Position numbers and translations under genes: made by a program. From assembly GCA_963575645.1 (NCBI GenBank), contig OY754466.1:38038001-38102000 (forward strand): a stretch of DNA of 64,000 nt. Direction: 5' to 3'. The notes under the pieces were generated by a model. That model was not told where the DNA came from. It did no database searches and saw nothing but the letters and a program-made list of their open reading frames with translations. How positions within the stretch are numbered: position 1 is the first letter of the stretch; each line of letters opens with the position of its first letter. Shown here in pieces: positions 44,585 through 56,526 of this stretch. Source of the stretch: Xanthostigma xanthostigma. Lineage: Eukaryota > Arthropoda > Insecta > Raphidioptera > Raphidiidae.

Positions 44585-45217
44585 CAGCGTTGCCAGACGT
44601 CCCGATTTTGGCGGGACGTCCCGATTTTTAAATCAAAATTAAATGTCCCGCGCGGGACAGGCTCAGTCCCGCTTTTCGGGGATAACTTTAAAAGAAGTTA
44701 AATTTTCACAGAAATATCATGAATAAGTAATTCTTATAAATAATTAATTATTCTCTTATTGTAAGTTGCAATTTGTAACTCACTCCACAGACTATTGTTT
44801 GAAACGCCATATTTTTCTATGGAATAAAACTTTTTTGATTTTGATTTCTGTTTTTTTTTAATTTTATTCTGAAGACGAATAAGGCCTAGCACACATGAAG
44901 AGCGTTCAACGCGCGTTGGCCCAACGCGCGTTGAACGCCTCTCATATAAACTAGGCCTAAGACTCAACTATTTAACGATAGGGTAAATCTGATTTAAAAT
45001 ATTATATTTTTATTAAAATACATTTTCTATGGCTATTTTTGCTATCTATTGTCTCGTAAACGTAATTTTAATTCAAATAAAAAGATAAATCGGTATTTGA
45101 AAACTTCTGATTATATACGTTTTTTTACTATTCCCGCTTTCGACGAAAGAATCCCGCTGTTTTCACTCAAAGAGTTCCAAAATCCCGACTTGGCAATAAA
45201 AAAAACTGGCAACGCTG
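44585..45217 (+). mobile_element. hAT-like MITE (TIR CAGCGTTGCCAG) with a nested 75-bp insert
   Basis: Ends 'cagcgttgccagacgtcccg' and 'aactggcaacgctg'. It is the reverse-oriented sister of 51071-51623, and 80 bp longer mainly because of the insert at 44883-44957. The TSD is worn: 'gtatctac' left and 'g(c)tatgtac' right. ORFs over it are not credible. Confidence 0.75.
44883..44957. mobile_element. 75-bp palindromic MITE with TAA target duplication
   Basis: Bounded by 'ggcctag' and 'ctaggcc' and flanked by TAA on both sides (44880-44882 and 44958-44960). The sister copy near 51312-51322 has the undisturbed site with one TAA equivalent. The core 44902-44938 is a perfect 18-bp-arm palindrome around one C ('gcgttcaacgcgcgttgg' and complement). 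The 3-bp TAA duplication suggests a Harbinger-type transposase. Confidence 0.8.
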
Positions 45218-45284
45218 GCTATGTACATTCTGTCTATTATATAGATGTCACACTTGCAACAGGTGAAAACACGTTTTTTTTAAA

Positions 45285-45590
45285 CAGCGCCAACAGTCGG
45301 ATGTTAAAGCAACACACGTTATACTAAATCTTTTAGGGGAACGCGAGCATCACTCCATCAGTTGTGGAATGTTGAAGCCACACATGGTATAGGTACTAAA
45401 TATTTACGGCAATGGGTATGTTAAATATAGTACCATCAGTTAGACGCTAAAGCAACACACGCTATACGAAATATTTACAGCAACAGGAGCACCATCTGTT
45501 GAACGTTAAAGCACAGACCCATCTGTTAGACGTTAAAGCAACAAGCGCTACACTAAACATTTTACGGCAACGGGAGCGCCGTCAACGCGT
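45285..45590 (+). repeat. Degenerate ~70-bp tandem repeat
   Basis: Four or five units of the type 'catctgttagacgttaaagc … acacgctatactaaatattt … cggcaacgggagc', with units starting near 45288, 45357, 45428 and 45520 and much divergence. Confidence 0.6.
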
Positions 45591-45599
45591 AGCCGATCA

Positions 45600-46131
45600 C
45601 GCGTTGCTGTGGTTCAGTCGCGTTCAGCTAGTTTTGATATAAAAATCCATCCTGTAAAAGAAACTATAAGTCCACAGGCAGAGATATAGTGTGTTTAGTG
45701 TATATCGGTTCACAAAGGATTTATTAAAGGAATATATTGACTGCGCATACGTAGGATTAGGCACACAACGTAGCATAACAAAAGCTTTTGGTCATTCTCA
45801 TTATTGCTCTTTAAAAGATAAAACAAACCTGATCAGTTTTATAATATAGAGTAATAAAATGTTGGTGATTGAAAAGTCGATTCTTTATTGCACGACACCA
45901 TCCGTACGATATGAGTTTTGCAGCTAGATTCGTTGCTTGATTTCGCTGCTAGGTTTTAAGCGTGCTGTGGCGCTGCATTTCCCCACAAAGCGTATCGAAA
46001 ATATATCTGCGTCCCTTTCTTCGATGTAATTTCTTGATTTCTCCGATGATAAGATTGTTTGGTGTACTTGCATTCAATCTGAATAAATTGTCTCTGTTTC
46101 AAAAACTTTGTCTTTTTCTATGATGTTAACA
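45600..46131. other. Spacer without recognised gene
   Basis: 45905-45975 shows weak similarity to the Harbinger-like MITE ('cgctgctaggttttaagcgtg'). Nothing else seen. Confidence 0.35.
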
Positions 46132-46221
46132 TGGGCGTACCCAGCTTTTGGCCCAGGAGGGGGCAAATTAGATATTTCTTAAGCCGGGTTCCCCGTGCTT
46201 GTTTGCCCTCCTGGATACGCC
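46132..46221. mobile_element. 90-bp inverted-repeat miniature element
   Basis: 'tgggcgtacccag' and 'cccaggagggggcaaa' at the left face 'tttgccctcctggatacgcca' at the right. Recalls the 22768-23035 element (TIR ggcgtagc). No TSD recognised. Confidence 0.5.
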
Positions 46222-47084
46222 AGTGCTTACGGCGTAAAAAAGACAGAAGTATATGTTGGCACCCTAATGGTTCGATTGCGATTTTATTTCTATTTTCAGT
46301 ATAGAATAAAAGTATATGAATATTTGTCTATCTGCATTGGTAATTTTGGTCTCAGTCTTTTCATATTCTGCAGCTTCGTTGGTTGCTGAATGTCATGGCC
46401 ATTGTTCACAGAAGATGCACACATCATCTTATACGTTTAATTATAAAATCACCGCTTCGTGCAGTTGCTGTGCAATGTGCATGATAACAATGTATCTACC
46501 TGTTTGTTACTTGCGGGGAAAGCTGTCGGGTCAACATTAGCGGCGGAACGACTTTTTTGATGCAAAACATCTATTGGCGCGTTTGGCAGCAAAACCATGC
46601 CGTGATGGAAACGGAATCACGCTCTCCTATGTCCACTCTACATCACCGCTCTCGACTTCCTTGTGTGTGTGTGCATATACTGTACACTCGTAGCTTCTCT
46701 GTGTGAGCTGTCACAACTTACGCTCAGAGAAGCTGCGTACTGCGTGCACGCCAACAAACACCAATCACTGATCTTAATAGTGAACAGCGAATTGCGATCA
46801 AGGGATGTACAGGGCAACATGCTATCCATTCTATTGTGATAATTGATATCAATAAAATCTGTTCAACAGTCGACAACATAAAATTATCTACCATCAACTG
46901 AAAGTTTGATGATTTTTCCTCCTTTGAGTGAATAATTTTCTTCTACTGATAAAAATATGTACCTATTCTATTGTCGACTTATTTATTGTTTTCTTTTTTC
47001 AGATATTCTTCTAATGGGGAGTAACTCACTGGTTTTACATTATACGTAAGTAATATTATTTTTTCATTTATTCTGCTAATGTTA
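46222..47084. other. Spacer without recognised gene; possible small exon
   Basis: ORFs of 63-74 codons have no domain; the one at 46316-46540 is cysteine-rich but has no convincing signal peptide or spacing. 47003-47045 is bounded by a good acceptor ('ttcttttttcag') and donor ('gtaagtaat'), giving a 43-nt candidate exon open in one frame. No neighbouring exon could be linked, so this is weak. Confidence 0.25.
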
Positions 47085-48296
47085 TAGCTTAAGCAACGAA
47101 TAATTCTAGATGGAAAAGTCGAAAGCAGAACATTTGACTTAGGAACTTTGTTTGGACTAGTTAGGAGATAAACATACTAAAAGTCCTTACCCCTCCGAGG
47201 TACGCCCGAAGGGGGGGAGCACAAAGAAGGTCCCGTTTTTTGGTATTTTGCTTTCATCTCGAAAACGGTACGTCGTACGAAATTTTGTTGGAATACATAA
47301 TGAAAGCTGATAAAATTCTCTACAACTTTAGTTTTCTCACTTTTTATCTATCTCCAATCTTTGCCTAGCTATGAGCTCCGAAAAATGGTCGATTTTCAAA
47401 AATGTGTTAAATTCTCTGTAGCACATTGTAACAATACGAATTTGTCAAAATCATTGCGTATCGCTCATCCACACTATTAAAAATACCCACACACTATTAA
47501 AAAATAACATAAGCTGGGAGTACCTCCACACAGGGCCCTCTTTCCCACTGGGCACTCTGGCACGTGCCCAGGGCCCCGCGATCGATAGGGACCCCCTAGT
47601 TTAATGGTATACTAAGTACCTAAACTGTTTTAAACAAAAATCATCAGTGAACTATTTTTCATATACTTATTTTTTTTGTGTCCTTCATGTTAAAATTGGG
47701 AACGTGATCCTTTTAAATATATGCATTTTATATCACATTCCTCGACTTAGAATCTAGAACCTTGTTTATCTATTTTCTTTGTCTATTCTAACAAAATAGT
47801 GCTCTGTTAAGGTCATAGGGGCCCCATAATCCTAATGTGCCCAGGGCCTTCAATAGGTTAAAGCTTATGTTATTTTTTAATAGTGTGTGGGTGTTTTTAA
47901 TAGTTTGGATGAGCGATACGAAATGATTTTGACAAATTCGTATTGTTACAATGTGCTACAGAGAATTTAACACATTTTTTAAAATCGACCATTTTTCGGA
48001 GCTCATAGCTAGGCAAAGATTGGAGATAGATAAAAAGTGTGAAAGCTAAAGTTGTAGAGAATTTTATCAGCTTTCATTATGTATTACAACAAAATTTCGT
48101 ACGACGTACCGTTTTCGAGATGAAAGCAAAAAACCAAAAAACGGGACCTTCTTTGTGCTCCCCCCCTTCGGGCGTACCTCAGAGGGGCAAGGACTTTTAG
48201 TATGTTTATCTCCTAACTAGTCCAAACAAAGTTCCTAAGTCAAATGTTCTGCTTTCGACTTTTCCATCTAGATGCCCCTTATGAGCACTCATTGAC
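47085..48296. mobile_element. Fold-back element, copy B
   Basis: Same family as 29092-30165. Arms 47104-~47515 and ~47865-48273 are near-complementary over about 410 bp, including 'taacataagct' facing 'agcttatgtta' that copy A's right arm lacks. The loop carries G+C-rich inverted blocks ('agggccctctttcccactgg' and 'tgtgcccagggcc') suggesting a further old insertion. Non-coding. Confidence 0.8.
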
Positions 48297-48746
48297 TAAA
48301 CTATTAATAATTCCTATAAGGTGACCATTTTTATCGTACATAATGCGGGACATACGTGAGCGTGAAATTTTTTTTGTAAAAAATCCTTTAAATTGTCATT
48401 TAATAAAAATATATCTATTTTATATATAATATTTATTTAGTGAACGTGTTCATATAGTCATGAACGCAGAGACGCGCGAATAAAATATAATCGAATATTA
48501 ATAATATTCACATTATATGATGAATTATCTAATTCGAGACATTTTTCGGAACATATATTAATAAGGGACAGGAGGCTTTAATCCGGGACTATCCTGGAAA
48601 ATCTGGAACGAAAGTCACCCTAAAGATGCCTCAACGGCTACCATGCTATACTAAATAGCTACCTATTTTACGATTACGATATTTTATAACAGTGTTCACT
48701 TAGTAGTCGAGGTCAGGAGTCGGAAGGAGTACCTTTTTTTTTGCCA

Positions 48747-49214
48747 GAGCGCCAATCTAGAGACTCTCCCCCGTTTTCGAGCTCGCTGAACACGATGGTG
48801 AGGGTCCCAAATTTTTTTTTTCTCGGCAACCCCTTCAAATTGGCCTTCATGATTTCCACCCCTTAGAAAAAATTATAAAAAAAATTGAACACAACAGTTT
48901 TGTAGGAAAATTAATTCTCTACAAAAAATATTTCTTGTTTTTTTTTGTAAATGTGATAATTTAAGAATTACAGGCCTTCAAAGATGATCATTTATACGTA
49001 ATTCTTAAAGTAGGTATCACATTTACAGAAAAAAAAACAAGAAAGATTTTTGGAAGAGAATTAATTTTTCTACAAAACTGTTGTGTTCAAAGTTTTTTCC
49101 AAATGGTGAATATCAGGGGGGGCCAATTTGAAGGGATTGCCGAGAAAAAAAATGGGACTCTCACCATCGTGTTCAGCGAGCTAGAAAACGGGGGGTGTCT
49201 CTAGATTGCCGCCT
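48747..49214. mobile_element. Fold-back element with ~200-bp arms
   Basis: Left 'gccaatctagagac … cgctgaacacgatggtgag' faces right 'ctcaccatcgtgttcagcg … gtctctagattgcc'. The arms continue inward through 'gaacacaacagttttgtag'. Loop about 50 bp. No TSD identified, no ORF. Confidence 0.75.
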
Positions 49215-51062
49215 AAAAATAGACCTTATCAACTCGGAAGGATGGTAAGGTTTTTTTACTTTCGTTTATATAAAAAATAAATATGGGTGATTAATTATTA
49301 ATTGAACGTGCCTTCTGAAACAAAATATGACTTTTCTGCAAATGTAAAAAAAGACTAGTTTCATTTTGGTTTACAATTGGCTTTTGCTATAAGGGCGATT
49401 CATTAATTTTTTTACCTAGCTGTATAACAATTTTATTTATGAATATTACATACATAGATTTTTTTACGTTTTGTTTGTTTGCATAAAGCTATTCAAATCA
49501 GTTTTGCATACAGACGGACATAAAAAGTTAGAATCATGTTCCACAAAGTCGAACGTTACATTGCTCTAATTACCACACATCGTTATACGTAAAATATACA
49601 TACAAATTTTGTAAATGTAGAGCCATTATGAAAATTTAAGCAGAGAGCAGCCCACGCTTTTTATATTCAAGCTATTTTTGTTGTCAAATTATTTTGCATT
49701 TTTCAGTTTATATTTTTGGAGTTTACTCCTTAAGAAACGATTTTGAGTTATAAGGCCCGGTACGGAAATTTTATGTGTAGTAAAATCAATTGGTGATGTG
49801 TTAGGACTCTTGTTAACGACCGTTTTAGACGCGAAACGGTTACCTTTGTACACGATCCGCATATACGTGAGCGCGTCCATTGTTACCGATATCAGTTTTA
49901 TACTTGAAGGGCGAAGAAGTGCAAGTACGTTATGTCTTGCTTGTTTATTTTTGTAATTTTCTAGTCTTGTCCTAACACTGGCCTATTATGAACAAGGCCA
50001 ATTAATAAATCCATATCAATATCAATTTTAAACTCCATATTCACAATGCGCAGAACAAGGTAGATATAGGTAAAAACGTGCGCGCACATCTGTTGTCGAC
50101 AACAGACTTTTATGAAATGACGTGGTTCACTGCATCGGACCGATCGCCGTCGCGCCAAGGGGCGACGTGCGGGTATCCGTTGAGTTTTGTTGCAACGGTT
50201 ACATGCCCGTCGCGTTAACAAACACCCACACTAACCTATTGAACACTGCGCGTCGGCCCGTCGCCCGTCATAAAAATCGGGCCGTTATCCGTTGTCGTTA
50301 ACAAGAGGCTTTACGCTCCACCGCTTCAAGTGTGGCGTTACGCTCGTCCGCTTCAAAAGAGACGAACATATATATCTGTAGGATTTAACGTGCGATAGAA
50401 TGAGATGGAATACACTACACAGCGTATCTAAGGAGTAAACTCCAGTCGTGCGTCGGAGCTGACACACACACACACACTTTTCTTGTTAATAAACGTATAG
50501 CTTAGCACTAACGGTAAAATTATTTTTTTTTATTTTTGAAGCGATCTCTGCACGAATTTGTCTGAGGCACTTCCGTGGAAGAAAAACTCATTTATCAATA
50601 TGCTATCAGTGTAATGTTTACACAAACACACTATTCCATGGGAATTGCTTCCGTGGATAAGGTATAGTAGTGTGTGTGTGAAGGGGGGGGGGGTATAGTG
50701 GATGAGTCTCCGAAGAAGTGAACTCATAAAAGTTTGATTTGATAAACGACGCAGGCGAGTATGTAAGGTTCATTTTCGTTGCAGGTTGCAACGGTTTCTT
50801 TACGATGCTCCTCGCACATGCAACAAAAAACAGACATGCCGTACACGCTCACCGTACACAGATATATATGACCTGGCGTAGCAAAAGCATAAACCAACCT
50901 GTGAAATGTCAGCGGTAGTCAAGATTTTGCTTTCGATCGAAAGTTATACGAAACTTAGCACGGTCGTGCGCTTATATTCAGGTTATGTTTAGATGCCACA
51001 GCGTCGTGCGTGCGATTTTTAATCTTGCGTGTAGACATTAAACCGTCTTACTAACTGTTTAC
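49215..51062. other. Spacer without supported gene
   Basis: A G+C-richer segment at 50090-50290 and CA/G homopolymer runs near 50465 and 50685. ORFs of 62-86 codons have no motif. No complete repeat boundaries found. Confidence 0.45.
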
Positions 51063-51070
51063 ATGAGGCT

Positions 51071-51623
51071 CAGCGTTGCCAGTTTTTTTTTTTGTCAAGT
51101 CGGGATTTTGAAACTCTTTGAGTGAAAACAGCGGGATTCTTTCGTCGAAAGCGGGACATAGTAAAAAAACGTATATACCTAATCATAAGTTTTCAATATT
51201 TGAATTAAAATTACGTTTACGTGACAATAGATAGCAAAAATAGCCATAGAAAATGTATTTTAATAAAAATATAATATTTTAAATCAGATTTACCCTATCG
51301 TTAAATAGTTGAGTCTTATTCGTCTTCAGAATAAAAAAAAAAAAAAACAGAAATCAAAATCAAAAAAGTTTTATTCATTAGAAAAATATGGCGTTTCAAA
51401 CAATAGTCTGTGGAATGAGTGTTACAAATTGCAACTTACAATAAGAGAATAATTTATTTATAAGAATTACTTATTCATGATATTTCCGTGAAGATTTAAC
51501 TTCTTGTAAAGTTATCCCCGAGTTATCCCCGAAAAGCGGGACTGAGCCTGTCCCGCGCGGGACATTTAATTTTGATTTAAAAATCGGGACGTCCCGCCAA
51601 AATCGGGACGTCTGGCAACGCTG
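51071..51623 (-). mobile_element. hAT-like MITE (TIR CAGCGTTGCCAG)
   Basis: 553 bp with ends 'cagcgttgccag' and 'tctggcaacgctg' and a perfect 8-bp TSD 'atgaggct' (51063-51070 and 51624-51631). Subterminal 'cgggacgtcccg'-like motifs are repeated at one end. It lacks the 75-bp insert seen in 44585-45217. Confidence 0.85.
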
Positions 51624-51631
51624 ATGAGGCT

Positions 51632-52833
51632 GCACCATCACGCGTTCTCGCGACGTTCAAAATAATATTGTTTAGGCTACTTTCTGTTCTATACATTTTA
51701 AAAGCGTGGGACATTCACTGTGTCTATGTATGTCATTATTGCCCCACGCTTTTAAACGTTAAGAAATATATTCTCTACTTTTTAGTGCGTTGATATAAAC
51801 GTGTTTTAACTTTTCGCTATAAAAATCAATAATTTTCAAAAAAGTTATTGTTTTCACCCCAATTTTCAAAAATCGAGTTTTCGTCAGATCTCGACGTTTT
51901 GAGATCAAAGGAAGCTATTCTGACTATTTTGGCTATTGAAAATTATATTTTCTGAAAATTTGGAATGATTCGGCCCAATAAATTTTGAGAAATCTCAAAA
52001 ATACAATTTTTAGAAATTTTTTTGGAATATTACTACTACTACGCCGATTAATTCAATTCATTATAATCGACTCTTCTCAAAAAACTGCGTCGGTTGCAGC
52101 ATACCGCATCAAAATCGGTTCATTTGTTCACAATATATCATGAACGAAATATTCGTAAGAGTGTTTTCTTTTTTGAGCTCGAAGAGCTAAAGTATAAACT
52201 TCTTGCTATATTTTATATATTTTTGAGCGTTTTGAACTCGAAAATAGTGGGAAGTTTCAGGGATGGCTTGCAGGGTGAAACTTCTTTTCAAAATTTTTTT
52301 ATTATTTTTGAAATAAAACTTTTGACACCGTAGATTTGAAAATGTAACAAGCGTGTCGTAATGTACGTACGATATATTCCGTATACTACACAAAAACCAC
52401 AGACCATTAAAGCTAAGGTGGCGGCGAGGTGGAACAGTTGCCTCGTAATGTGATCCAGGTCGATACCATTATTATTTTTTTGTATATTTTTCTACAATTA
52501 TACTACCTGTTTTACTTCTGTACTGCGTAGTCTTTGGTACGGATAAATCCTAAAGATCGATCTTGAACTGGTCGTTGATGAATTTGGAAAAAGCGTTATC
52601 TATTTGAAATTTTATGCAAACAAAGTTTTCAGATGATGAAAGTTTGAATCAATATCTCAATATTGGAAGAACTTAATACCTACGTGCAATTCTGTTTACG
52701 GCATTTCATCAGAATTCAGGGGCGGGTGAGCTTAACTGTTCCGGCCCCGTCAACATGAATAGTATTTTTTGATATACAGAGGGCCGGCGCTAGTTTTTGC
52801 CGCACTGTGGAAAGTGAACGTTTGACACGTATA
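51632..52833. other. Spacer without supported gene
   Basis: Near 51750-51800 'cttttaaacgtta' and 'actttttagtgcgttgatat' recall the termini of the 31170-32217 element. ORFs of about 70 codons are unsupported. Confidence 0.4.
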
Positions 52834-53460
52834 CTTGACACTAGTGATGTGCCGGATATCCGTATCCGTATCCGCGGATATCCGAGGGAGAAGAAAGATC
52901 CGTATCCGTATCCGTTAGTTTTTGGCGGATCTTTTACCTTATTAATTTTCAATTCATAGATGAAATTTTATATATATCGTCGCTAACAATACGAACAGGC
53001 GTAACTCGAAAATTGGCGGTTTTGAGTTAAGCCTATCACGAAATTCGCGTATATCAAATCTATGATATGACGAAGTGGCGTAGCTCTTCTGCACCTAGAA
53101 ACCTACTTTATAGAAATCGTTTTACGGGCACATCTTAGTTTAGTGTTAACTTGAAAAACGACGTACCGGCGTAACTTGACTTACGGCCATTCGTTTTATT
53201 ATAGTGAGTACTTATTGTGAGTTGTTGTGAGATACGCCCTCCTGAATAATTACCGGTAAGTGTTTTCTTTTACTTAATATTGCGTTTTCTACTTTATAAA
53301 TTCAAAATATAGTGTGCCATGTTGATGAACTTACTCATCCATTGGAATAGTGAGGCTAAGAATGAGTTCTTGTAGTGCATTTTGATTAATAATTATCGCT
53401 GTTTTTTATTTCTAATATTGTGTTTTCTATTTTGCAAAGTCGAATAGTGTGTTTGCCGTA

Positions 53461-53967
53461 ATGATGGACGTCCTCGTGCTTTGGGATGATGGGACGATGA
53501 ATGTAGTTAATTCCCAATCAGACATAGAAGCCGTTATAAAATCAGAAAAAATTGACGTAGGGGTGCAAATTAAAATGTACTGGAAACCAGACAAAAAATG
53601 GTATTTTGGAACTGTTCTGCAAGTTGAAGATGAAGCAGTTAATACAAGTTTCGACACTGAGGATGATGATGATGATACACCTCTCGAGATTTTGAAACAG
53701 GCGATTCTTATTGAAAAGAGAATAGTTTCCGATACAAAAACTAATTATCCTCATGATGATAAAAATAGACACCAAGAAATGAAGAATACTGCAGAAGACG
53801 ATGATATTTATTTGTCCGAGTTTGATGATGTAGACAAGGATCCTACCTATGGTGATCGTTGTCAAGCTGGAAATTGTCAGAGAGAAGATGTGTTCGTTGT
53901 TTATAATGCTTGCTATGCTGGGAGCATTTCGGTCAAATGGGACCTTGCGAAAATAATCACAATTTAA
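53461..53967 (+). pseudogene. First part of the element-borne gene (Tudor-like/acidic region)
   Basis: ATG at 53461; the frame is open to 53967. The N-terminus has 'KMYWKPDKKWYFGTVLQV', a W-x(8)-WY-x-G-x-V pattern like small SH3/Tudor-type barrels. Acidic stretches (EDDDDDT, EDDDIYLSEFDDVDKDP) follow, then 'GDRCQAGNCQ', a possible zinc-binding pair. Near 53905-53912 coding sense moves to the -1 frame, where 'CLCWEHFGQMGPC' and then 'NNHNLIVITP' continue until a TGA at about 54020; the stop at 53967 is therefore probably a frameshift product. A GTAAGT at 53260 may be the donor of a 5' UTR intron. No known function. Confidence 0.6.
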
Positions 53968-54022
53968 TAGTAATAACACCAACTCCAGAGAAATATATCG
54001 TTGACTCGCTAATTACAATTTT

Positions 54023-54780
54023 ATGATTTACAACCTACAATCAAAGCAATGTCAATGCTATTTTTGGCATGAAGGACTCAGCAAACGGGGTTCTTGTGAA
54101 ATCTCAACTTGCCTTAGTATGTATCTTAAAAAACTTGACCTAGATGGAGTTCACACTGTACATTTATTTTCCGATGGGTGCAGTGGGCAAAATAAAAATT
54201 CAATCGTTGCCGCCATGTTGCTGCATATTATTTCCACATCGAAAAATATTAAATCTATTACCTTGTCGTTTTTTGAAGCCCATCATGGACAGAATGAAGG
54301 TGATTCTGTGCATAGTACAATCAGTACTGCAATAGAAAAATCAGGGGACATTTTCGTGCCTTCACAGTTGGTTTCAATTATCCGTTTAGCACGCAAGAAG
54401 AATTCGTATATTGTCAATTGCCTTAATTCTCAAAATTTCCTTCATTTTAAAACTCTTGCACGTGATTTACGAATATTAGCGATTAGGAAAGACGATTTAG
54501 GAGATACTGGAATTGACTGGAAAAATGTTAAAGAAATTATGGTTACCAAGAATACTTTGAACAAGTTATATTTCACTGAAAGCCATCTGACAAACCAGTA
54601 CCGCAGCATTACTCTGAATACGAGATCGTCAGTAACTCAAACAGCGATCCACCTATTCTAAATACTAGTACTACAATTTCTATAGAAACGTTCAAGGACC
54701 TAATGTCACTTTGCCAAGGACCAACCCCTGTAATACAACTATCAGAGCATGTGCAATTTTATGAAAACTTACCTCATTAA
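54023..54780 (+). pseudogene. Second part of the element-borne gene (GQNKN/DUF7869-like domain)
   Basis: The frame opens near 54023 and contains 'QCYFWHEGLSKRGSCEIS', 'LFSDGCSGQNKNS' (residues 49-60 of this frame) and 'HHGQNEGDSVHSTI' (87-100). This pattern of D...GQNKN and later E-x-D-x-V-H-S recalls the RNase H-like DUF7869 proteins that are common in arthropod genomes, often beside transposons (from memory, unverified). This frame stops at 54661. However, from about 54590 the -1 frame carries a plausible ending with 'ETFKDLMSLCQGPTPVIQL' and a stop at 54778-54780. So the gene has at least two frameshifts and is probably inactive here. Confidence 0.6.
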
Positions 54781-55576
54781 TATTTATTTACGTAATATTG
54801 TTTACAAAAAAATTGATATTTACTCGCATTAAACTATTGACTTTACTTGTTACGTGTTTTATTTTATTATTTTAACCTATTTTCAGCTCATTCGCGACAT
54901 TTAAAGCGCAGTTATCAGTGGCGTAATTAAAGGTCTGGACATGCGAAGTTGCATATAGTAAAAAGACGAAAGGGCGTATGTGCTTTAGGGGTGTATATCA
55001 CCCCTGTGTGTTCAATTTTTACTACACACAATCACTGGTTCCTGAACCTTATAATATAAACTACACTGTGTCGTTTATTTGAGATTGATAACTCAATAAA
55101 TAGCTCAGTGGCGTTTAACAATAAAACATAAAACACTTTAAAACGTTATACTGAAAAATGTTAAATTTGGAGTTACGTCTGTTCGTTTTGTTAACGACGA
55201 TATATAGGTGATTAGGTAATAATGAATAAAAACTGTTAAATTCCATTCAGATTATTTTTTATTTTTTAAAATCGTATTTGGCACCTTTATATTGCAAACA
55301 TTTATCGTAGTGAGTAGGTACCATACCAATAGAATAGTACATAACTCAAAGGTACTAAAAAACTATCTTTATAATGAGATCTTGCACATCGATCTTTGTA
55401 AAGAGACAATCTGTTATGAGAGTTAACTCTTAAAGATGTGCAATATTTACCGCCGCGTACTCTAAGAAATTTAAGATCCGTATCCGTATCCGCGGATCTT
55501 GAAACCAAATATCCGTATTCAGATCCGTATCCGCGGATATACATTTTTAACGATCCGGCACATCACTACTTGACAC

Positions 55577-56311
55577 CTCTATATTGCTAGTAGGCGTGTG
55601 GAAAAGGATGACGACCCAGCGGTACGTACGTACGTCTATCTCTGTCAATTAGATCTCAATGTTATGCGCATGTCCGAGAATAGAGCGCATGCACTCATAT
55701 ATTTAATAACTTCTATATTGCTAGTGGCCGTAAGTGGAAGCGTGGCCCATGGAGTGAGACGGCAAATTACTTGACCCGTTGTGCGCAAGTGTTGCGTCCG
55801 TAGTGGGGCAATTAGTAAGTGGAATAGCGCAAGCCACCTCCCTTTCACAGCTTAGTTCTATGTACATGAGACTCAAATAAGTGAGACAGACGTATATATG
55901 TCTGCACCGTAGTGTTTAAGTTTTTCTCTCGATCTTTGCTAGCAACATAGAGGGTATTAAATATATGACTTGCCCACTTCCCCACTACAGTCGCAATGCT
56001 TGCGTATAACGAATCAAGCGTAAGTAAGTAAGATAGAAGTATGCAGTGGTCTCTCTTGGTGCGCAACCCTTCCACTTACGCGAAGTAGCGATATAGGAGT
56101 ATTAAGTGTGGTTTGACAATCTCTATTCGTCGCCACAAAAATTATAACTTACGCGGTTGTGAAAGCTATTACGACAAAGACAAAAAAGCATTATTAATTT
56201 TACTTTAGAATTATATCTCTTAACCAACATCTTACCTCTTACAAAGTAAAAAAATGAAATAATTCATGTAAAAAAGATAAAAATTAATATAGGCGATCGG
56301 TCTACCGAAAA
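55577..56311. other. Spacer without supported gene
   Basis: Contains diverged internal repeats of 'ttctatattgctagtggccg' type near 55580 and 55715. ORFs on the minus strand (67 and 76 codons) have no motif. Confidence 0.4.
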
Positions 56312-56494
56312 ATTGGTTGTCTGTAAAGTCGGTTTACGGACGATAGTTTTACGTATTCCGCTCCAAAATCATATTTAATAATACATAACCTAAATTTTAG
56401 TAGCTGTCAAAGTATATTTTTACCGACTAATAATTTGATCAACCAAAGCAAAATACATATTTTTAAGCAATTATAAAAGACATTTAAAAGAATG

Positions 56495-56526
<32 letters not shown>

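Larger units (their letters stand above)
52842..55568 (+). mobile_element. hAT-like element carrying a decayed gene for a GQNKN-motif (DUF7869-like) protein
   Basis: Ends 'tagtgatgtgccggatatcc' and 'gatccggcacatcacta', with a perfect 8-bp TSD 'cttgacac' (52834-52841 and 55569-55576). 2727 bp. Subterminal arrays of 'atccgt' hexamers and 'cgcggatatccg' palindromes occur at both ends. The interior encodes the frameshifted gene 53461-54780 on the plus strand. No hAT dimerisation domain, RNase H signature or BED finger was recognised. A 546-bp deletion derivative with the same ends is at 60367-60912. Confidence 0.85.

Noticed and set aside
46316..46540. Cysteine-rich 74-codon ORF as a possible secreted peptide
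   Set aside because: No clear signal peptide cleavage, no conserved cysteine spacing recognised, and no splice context.
53542..53982. 146-codon minus-strand ORF
   Set aside because: Antisense shadow of the element-borne gene, with hydrophobic composition from reading acidic codons in reverse.
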